Source: Antedon mediterranea (Eukaryota > Echinodermata > Crinoidea > Comatulida > Antedonidae). Taken from it: a DNA stretch of 64,000 nt. Below the pieces are notes generated by a model. That model saw nothing but the letters and a program-made list of their open reading frames with translations. It was not told where the DNA came from and made no database searches. Positions 58,702 to 64,000 of the stretch are shown piece after piece (within the stretch, counting starts at the first letter, position 1; each line of letters begins with the position of its first letter). The stretch spans positions 16,649,501-16,713,500 of the forward strand of contig NC_092671.1 of the NCBI RefSeq assembly GCF_964355755.1, given 5' to 3'. The translations under genes and the position numbers were made by a program.

Positions 58702-59640
58702 TAAACAGTTCAAATCATATCCCTAATTTGAAGTAAGAAAATAAGTTGCATCAACGAAAAAAAATCATGAAAATGAAAGAAATGTACTATGTATATTCTT
58801 AGCATAATACTTTTAGGCTAGCCTGACTGTTAAGTTCCCGTTCAATCCCAGCTACATACCCCGCCTGATATACTTGGTTTGATATTCAATTATGAATACT
58901 AACTATACAGAGATTACCTTTATTAGTTACACTAGTTAAATAAAAAGACAAGTTTCACGACTTTCTTCTATTTACGCACCTCTCATTATTTATTTACATT
59001 GCAATGTGTAAACAGTATCGCAACTCTGTTTGTTATTATCATCACGCAGTGGAGAGTTTGTTCTATAGCTGGATGATTCGTCAAAGCCTACAAAAACAGT
59101 CAGTTCAAATCAATGAATCAATTTATTAAAGTAAACCACCGGTTGAATGAAGTCAGGGTTTAGCTACGTACAATCCAATTTTACACGCTTTCAATCTTTA
59201 CAATTGAACTGTTTGATCATTCAATTACTGATGTTAGTGATAGCAGCTTTCTTTGCGGTATTTAGAGAGAATAAGAACTTCCAGCAAAGTTTTAACTTCG
59301 ATAGGTTTAACCTTACATACCTCGAAATACAATTGAAAACAAATACATTTAGTAAATTTGAAGCTAATCCTCAAGAGCCTTGAATTTTGATTGGGTTTCC
59401 TACCATTATATTTCTAAAATATTCAAATCCTAAAATTATATATTTTAAATTCCTGGTGCTACAGAATATTCCTATTCCAAGTCTAGAATGTTCTGAAATA
59501 ACTAAATTGTTTTCTAGCCTATATTTGACGATCAAAAAAATACTTGAGATACGGACCACTGTTTTCTAAATTTAAGGAACGATATAAATTATCCTTCGTT
59601 TCAAATGTAAAGGCCCATTTAGCCTATAGGCCTACAGGAG

Positions 59641-59998
59641 GAATAACGATCGACGGAACTCGATAAATATGCTATTTTTACATAAAACAAAATAAATTAT
59701 TAAAGTTTTCGTTCATCCCGTAATTGGCAAGTTATTCGCTGTTTAGTTGGATGCGTATGAAATAAAAACAAATTAAAAAAAATAATAATAATATTGTCCA
59801 CGTCCAATCAAATGACGTCATGATTAATAAGATCAATAATATTTCGTTACGATACAACGATTTTATTGTTCTTATTGATCATGACATCATTTTGATTGGA
59901 TTTTTTTTTAATGGTTATCTAGAATAAAAACTTCTAATTTCGTTGTTTTATATAAGAAAAATGTATATTTAACTATTGATCGTTATCGTTGTCGTCAT
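59641..59998. mobile_element. Foldback MITE, copy 2
   Basis: Outer arms AATAACGATCGACGG...TACATAAAACAAAAT and its mirror near 59950-59998. Inner arms TCCAATCAAATGACGTCATG (59803) and CATGACATCATTTTGATTGG (59879). About 350 bp with no ORF. Related to 22712-22922. Confidence 0.7.
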
Positions 59999-62900
59999 AG
60001 TGTGTAGCAGCCTTAAATACTCAACATTTGTTCTGGGAATTGACGCGTTTTGATTCACGTTTTGGTCACAAATACCTCTCACTAATAAATAGGCCTACTG
60101 TAAAATGCGCAAATGTATACGATATATAATTTCATATAAATGTATTGATGTTAAAATAGTTAAACAAACGACACTGTAACCTGGGTGATGGGGACAAACT
60201 TTACTTTTAAATATAATTTCTACTTTTAACATTTAATTTGGCTTTTTATTACGTATTGATTTATATTGAAAAAGAAGTTGAAGAACGAAATGTTAAATTT
60301 TAACTGGCACAGAATTTTCGGGGCGAACGGGTCGTTTGAGATTCAGATCTTGTTATGGATATTTGTCATTAACTATCTGACAAGCGTTTGATTCGTCAAG
60401 GGAACACAAGTTGTTCTTCCGTTCGTCATGCAAGTCACATTCAAACGATCCATTTGATATACAAGTCTTACCCATTCTATACACATGAATGTTTTACAAA
60501 AGACGACATAGGATCAACAAAAATAGATCAGTTTAAAAGAAGAAAAGAAGTAAAATGCTAGCAACTTTGGGACTATACTTATGGTAGGCGTGTGTTATTT
60601 TGCTTATTTCTGCATGGAATTAGGCCTATGTGTCTTAAGAAAGTTATTTGTATCGATGTCGGTTCTGTATTTTATCTAGCCATGGTGTAAAAATAATACC
60701 TACTTCTTTTATTTCACTACACTATACTTAATTTCGTTGGAAGAAATGTGCCACAGTTCAGTTTTTACTGCTACGGGCAATTTTTTGAATCTGTCGGCCT
60801 ATCATATTTTAAAATATTATGTGAATAAAAGAAACAGAATATAATTTATTGGTAAGTTAAATGAATCATCGTTCTAAGCAATAGAAATAAGAAACAGATA
60901 CTTGATAGATAGATATGTCTAGATATTTATATTAGTATAGGCCCTAACTGTGTGAAATATAGAAATAAATGTACAACCGTTTAAAGAAGGTTGTTTGGCA
61001 TCAGTCTGTGCTGATGCTAATTCACAGTGTAGGTCCTATCAGTTATATGTTTCAAATTTTACAATATACAGGTACTGTAGAAGCCTAACTAGACACATAA
61101 CTAATAAATATTATCAATAGGTCTACGACCAAAATAGAATATTAGTTGTTAGTAGTTTTTTAGTATTAGGCCTATCATCGTTGGAATATCATTAGGCCTA
61201 ATTTAAATGTATATACATACAAGATCTATAAGTGTACATGGAGCTACATTGTCAATAGCAACAGCATATTTATAAATTGAAACTCATAAAAGCTAGACTT
61301 CGTTATTGTACTATGCGATACAATAACATCAAGTTAAGAGTTGTAGGTTTTTGTTAAAAGGTGATGCGTGTTCTTTCATTGGCTTGACAAGTATGTTGAC
61401 ATGGATAGTCTAATCTCATTAATTTTGTATGCATTCAAAAGAGGATTTTAACACGAACATTCTATTTCCTTTATGTTATTTGACATTCGTAAGTTGACAC
61501 ATTGAGATGATCCCATCGGTTTGACATGAGACTTATTCCAAGTCTTTTCTTTTCTGATGATGTAATCGTTTTGAATCGACCGGATTAAAACCAATCTATA
61601 TTGACTTGGTATGAAGGTTAACAGTATAAAGAAATTGTTAAAACGTATTATTTATCTGGTATATGTAATTATCTCAAAAGAAAGGAAAGCTTAAGTTAAA
61701 CTATCTATTTGTCAAACGTGTAACCTATACCCGCCAATAGCACGTCACTTACAGCATGGAGCAAAGATAATAGTAGGCCTGCGTACACGAATATTGAGAA
61801 CTAACCTAAAAGTTGAAATACTGTATGGACATTGTTAGACCTATAACTACTTATTATAATATACACGGCTTAGAATATCATACAATTGTTTAGGCAATCT
61901 AACCAGACTATTGCTATCAAACGCTATTATATTATATTTTACCATTTCAGTTTCTACTTATAGAAACTTACATGTTTTATCATACAATATGTGGTATATA
62001 TTTTATTGCTGTCTATGAATTAGGCATTCAGATATATACAATGTTCATTATTTTGGGTCAAAATACTCAAACAGATTGTATCATTGTGTTTAAAATTCTT
62101 ATCTGTTTATATGATCGACAGATAAATATCGTAAGTGATTAATAGAAGTAGTATTTGCGTGTCACTCTTTAAGGGTGGGATGGCCCCGGGTTGAACGAGT
62201 TAATAAAGTAGTATATTGTTAATAATGGCTTATGGGCCAATTTCAATAACGTAGACTGGTTGGCGCAGAACTACTCTGGGATTAAAAAGCAGATTTTACG
62301 GATTAAAAAAATGATTCGATTTTGCTTTGCATCCAGGTTGAGTGACCAATTTGTTTTCAAAGAGCCCTTTCGAGTAACACGATTTTAGAATAAAGACTGA
62401 TATTGTTCGATAGTATTGTAAGAAGTGTCACTGCTGAAGCTGGGACAACTAAAGAAATTAGTCAAGTTGAAAATCAAAGGCTTGTCATTGTTAGGCCTAA
62501 CAACTACAGCTGGAGAAAAACTGATAAGCAAGTCGGGATGTGTGTACAGTGTCTAAAACATTTTACTTTAATGAACAAAGATAGCCGGATCTGTTTACAA
62601 ATCAAGACTTAAATTCAATATTTATTCAATTTGATTTACTTGGGAAAACTTTATATTTAACATATTCATATTGTATGTACACTTTTCAGCATTTGTCAAA
62701 TAAGCGATGGGATGCGACAGGGGCGATGGATTAGGGGCAAGGACGATGGTAATAATTAATTGTCGAGGATTTCAACGCATGCATAATTATTAAGAAATTC
62801 CAACTTTAGATTATCGTTAATATAATTTACTTAATTATTGTAATTTTTCAGTTATGAGTGAGAGACCCTTACTTATTAATAATATCATTATAACTGTTAT

Positions 62901-64000
62901 TCAGAAACGAATTCGGGGCCTAAAAACTACTGAACATAAACCCAATGTTCTATACATTTTGTATATTTAGGAAATTTAGAGGGATATTATCATTGTATTT
63001 GTTATTGTTGCTTATATTGTTCTAATATATATCTAATAAAGTTTTTCTATTTATTTAAATGCGTATATAGACTATACCTATTTATGCACATATACATTTT
63101 TCTTTTCACAAATTCATTTAGGATTACCATTGTTGAAAACAATTTTTGTTATGTTTGTTTTTTCTAAATACAACCCTTTTTGTTATGTTTAGTTACATCT
63201 GTATTTTGATACAGTTCTCGTGGGAGATTAATATTAATAATTCTTTACAAGGATGTGTAATACGTAGGTATGTCAACAAACTGCATCGTCATCTTCAGTC
63301 TTTTAATATTTACGATACTTTGTTGTAACCTTTCTAGTTTAACACATGTTCTTTTTAATCGCATTTCCCCTGACACTCGATTATTGTGTCAGTAAAAATT
63401 AGCAAGACAACTTCATTATCCATACTTGTATAAGTTGGCCCAAGTTATATGATCTATTCAGCCGGCTGTGGGATGATTCCAGGTAATAGAGGTAGTTTCC
63501 CCACCGTCTGACGGGAAATTAGCCATGTCCTAGATGGAGTTCTGCAACTTAACTTTCTGAAGTACTTGAAACAAATGGAAACATTTTGTTTGGTTGGTGA
63601 GTGTAGACTTTGGACAATTTCCGCAGTCACGGCAGCTGTGACTGATGGACATGTTCTTGTTGTTTTCGATTGTTCACACTGTTCAATGTCCCTCAAGTCA
63701 GTAAACTTAACTTATTGATCATGGTGAAAAGCAAAGTGACATTATACTAAGTGACTTAAACTGACCGATTTCGTCATCAAAATTAATGGATCTAAAAAAT
63801 GTGTCTAGAGAAAAAAGATGTAAAGAGATGAGAAACATATGTATGGAAATAAAAGTGGGATGAACCCACACATGAATGGAACTGCTGTATACTAATAAAT
63901 ATGCGCACAGTAAACACATTTAACGCGTAGACTAGCGTGTTAAACAACCTCATTAGTGATCTCTGTAACACGCCCAACGCGTCTAACTTTCCCTGGGTTA

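Larger units (their letters stand above)
45270..64000. other. Gene-poor 18.7 kb, possibly intron 1 of the Wnt-like gene
   Basis: Apart from the listed minisatellites, SINE and MITEs I find no exon on either strand: none of the longer open frames (for example 50012, 57048, 59147, 62403 on plus; 54694, 63454 on minus) shows a domain, and I saw no tRNA, rRNA or CRISPR-like array. TAGGCCTA palindromes recur throughout. In particular no Wnt exon 2 (Cys-rich, RRWNC-type) is seen. Confidence 0.45.

Noticed and set aside
62403-62612. Candidate further exon of the Wnt-like gene
   Set aside because: No Wnt cysteine pattern or RRWNC-type motif, and no suitable acceptor in the required phase.

Overview
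The window is AT-rich, intron-rich nuclear DNA of an animal. Its genes have GT-AG introns, poly(A) signals and signal-peptide exons, and it carries many Ty3/Gypsy, BEL/Pao, SINE and MITE sequences. The mix (ZC2HC1-type gene, GLTP-domain gene, cholinesterase-like cluster, possible Wnt exon, K02A2.6-type Gypsy) fits a marine deuterostome. I lean towards an echinoderm, but that is inference; nothing fixes the species.

Layout: 587-4577 (+) is an eight-exon gene for a membrane-anchored GLTP-fold lipid-transfer protein; its introns hold a MITE, a minisatellite, a TAG microsatellite and a tRNA-derived SINE. 5099-9374 (-) is a 5'-truncated Gypsy element with an intact pol frame, ending in a 1.5 kb minisatellite (9360-10830). 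12351-22347 (+) is a secreted LamG-domain gene with Ser/Thr/Pro-rich repeats. A complete 8.4 kb LTR retrotransposon (13504-21931, -) has split its LamG domain. The element has visually identical 587 bp LTRs and a GTAT target duplication. 24374-27897 (-) is a nine-exon ZC2HC1-family zinc-finger gene, divergent from the carboxylesterase-type cluster. 28882-32806 (+) is a four-exon secreted carboxylesterase/cholinesterase-family gene. 33245-34345 holds a duplicated first exon plus a decayed last-exon remnant. 34805-40574 (+) is a second four-exon member, whose first intron has received a gutted BEL/Pao element.

From 40575 to the end almost nothing codes. The exception is a signal-peptide exon at 45196-45269 (+) that looks like exon 1 of a Wnt gene (Wnt3-like), with a TATA box about 350 bp upstream. 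If so, the remaining 18.7 kb is its first intron. It contains minisatellites, a SINE and several MITEs.

Exon boundaries were placed by hand from splice signals, phase and homology. In the GLTP, ZC2HC1 and both esterase models every junction keeps phase and the summed CDS is a multiple of three. The main points for follow-up are the insertionally split LamG gene (which also has a pentanucleotide frameshift), the Wnt-like exon, the duplicated esterase first exons, the TIR element families with 2-4 bp target duplications, and the large excess of the palindrome TAGGCCTA.
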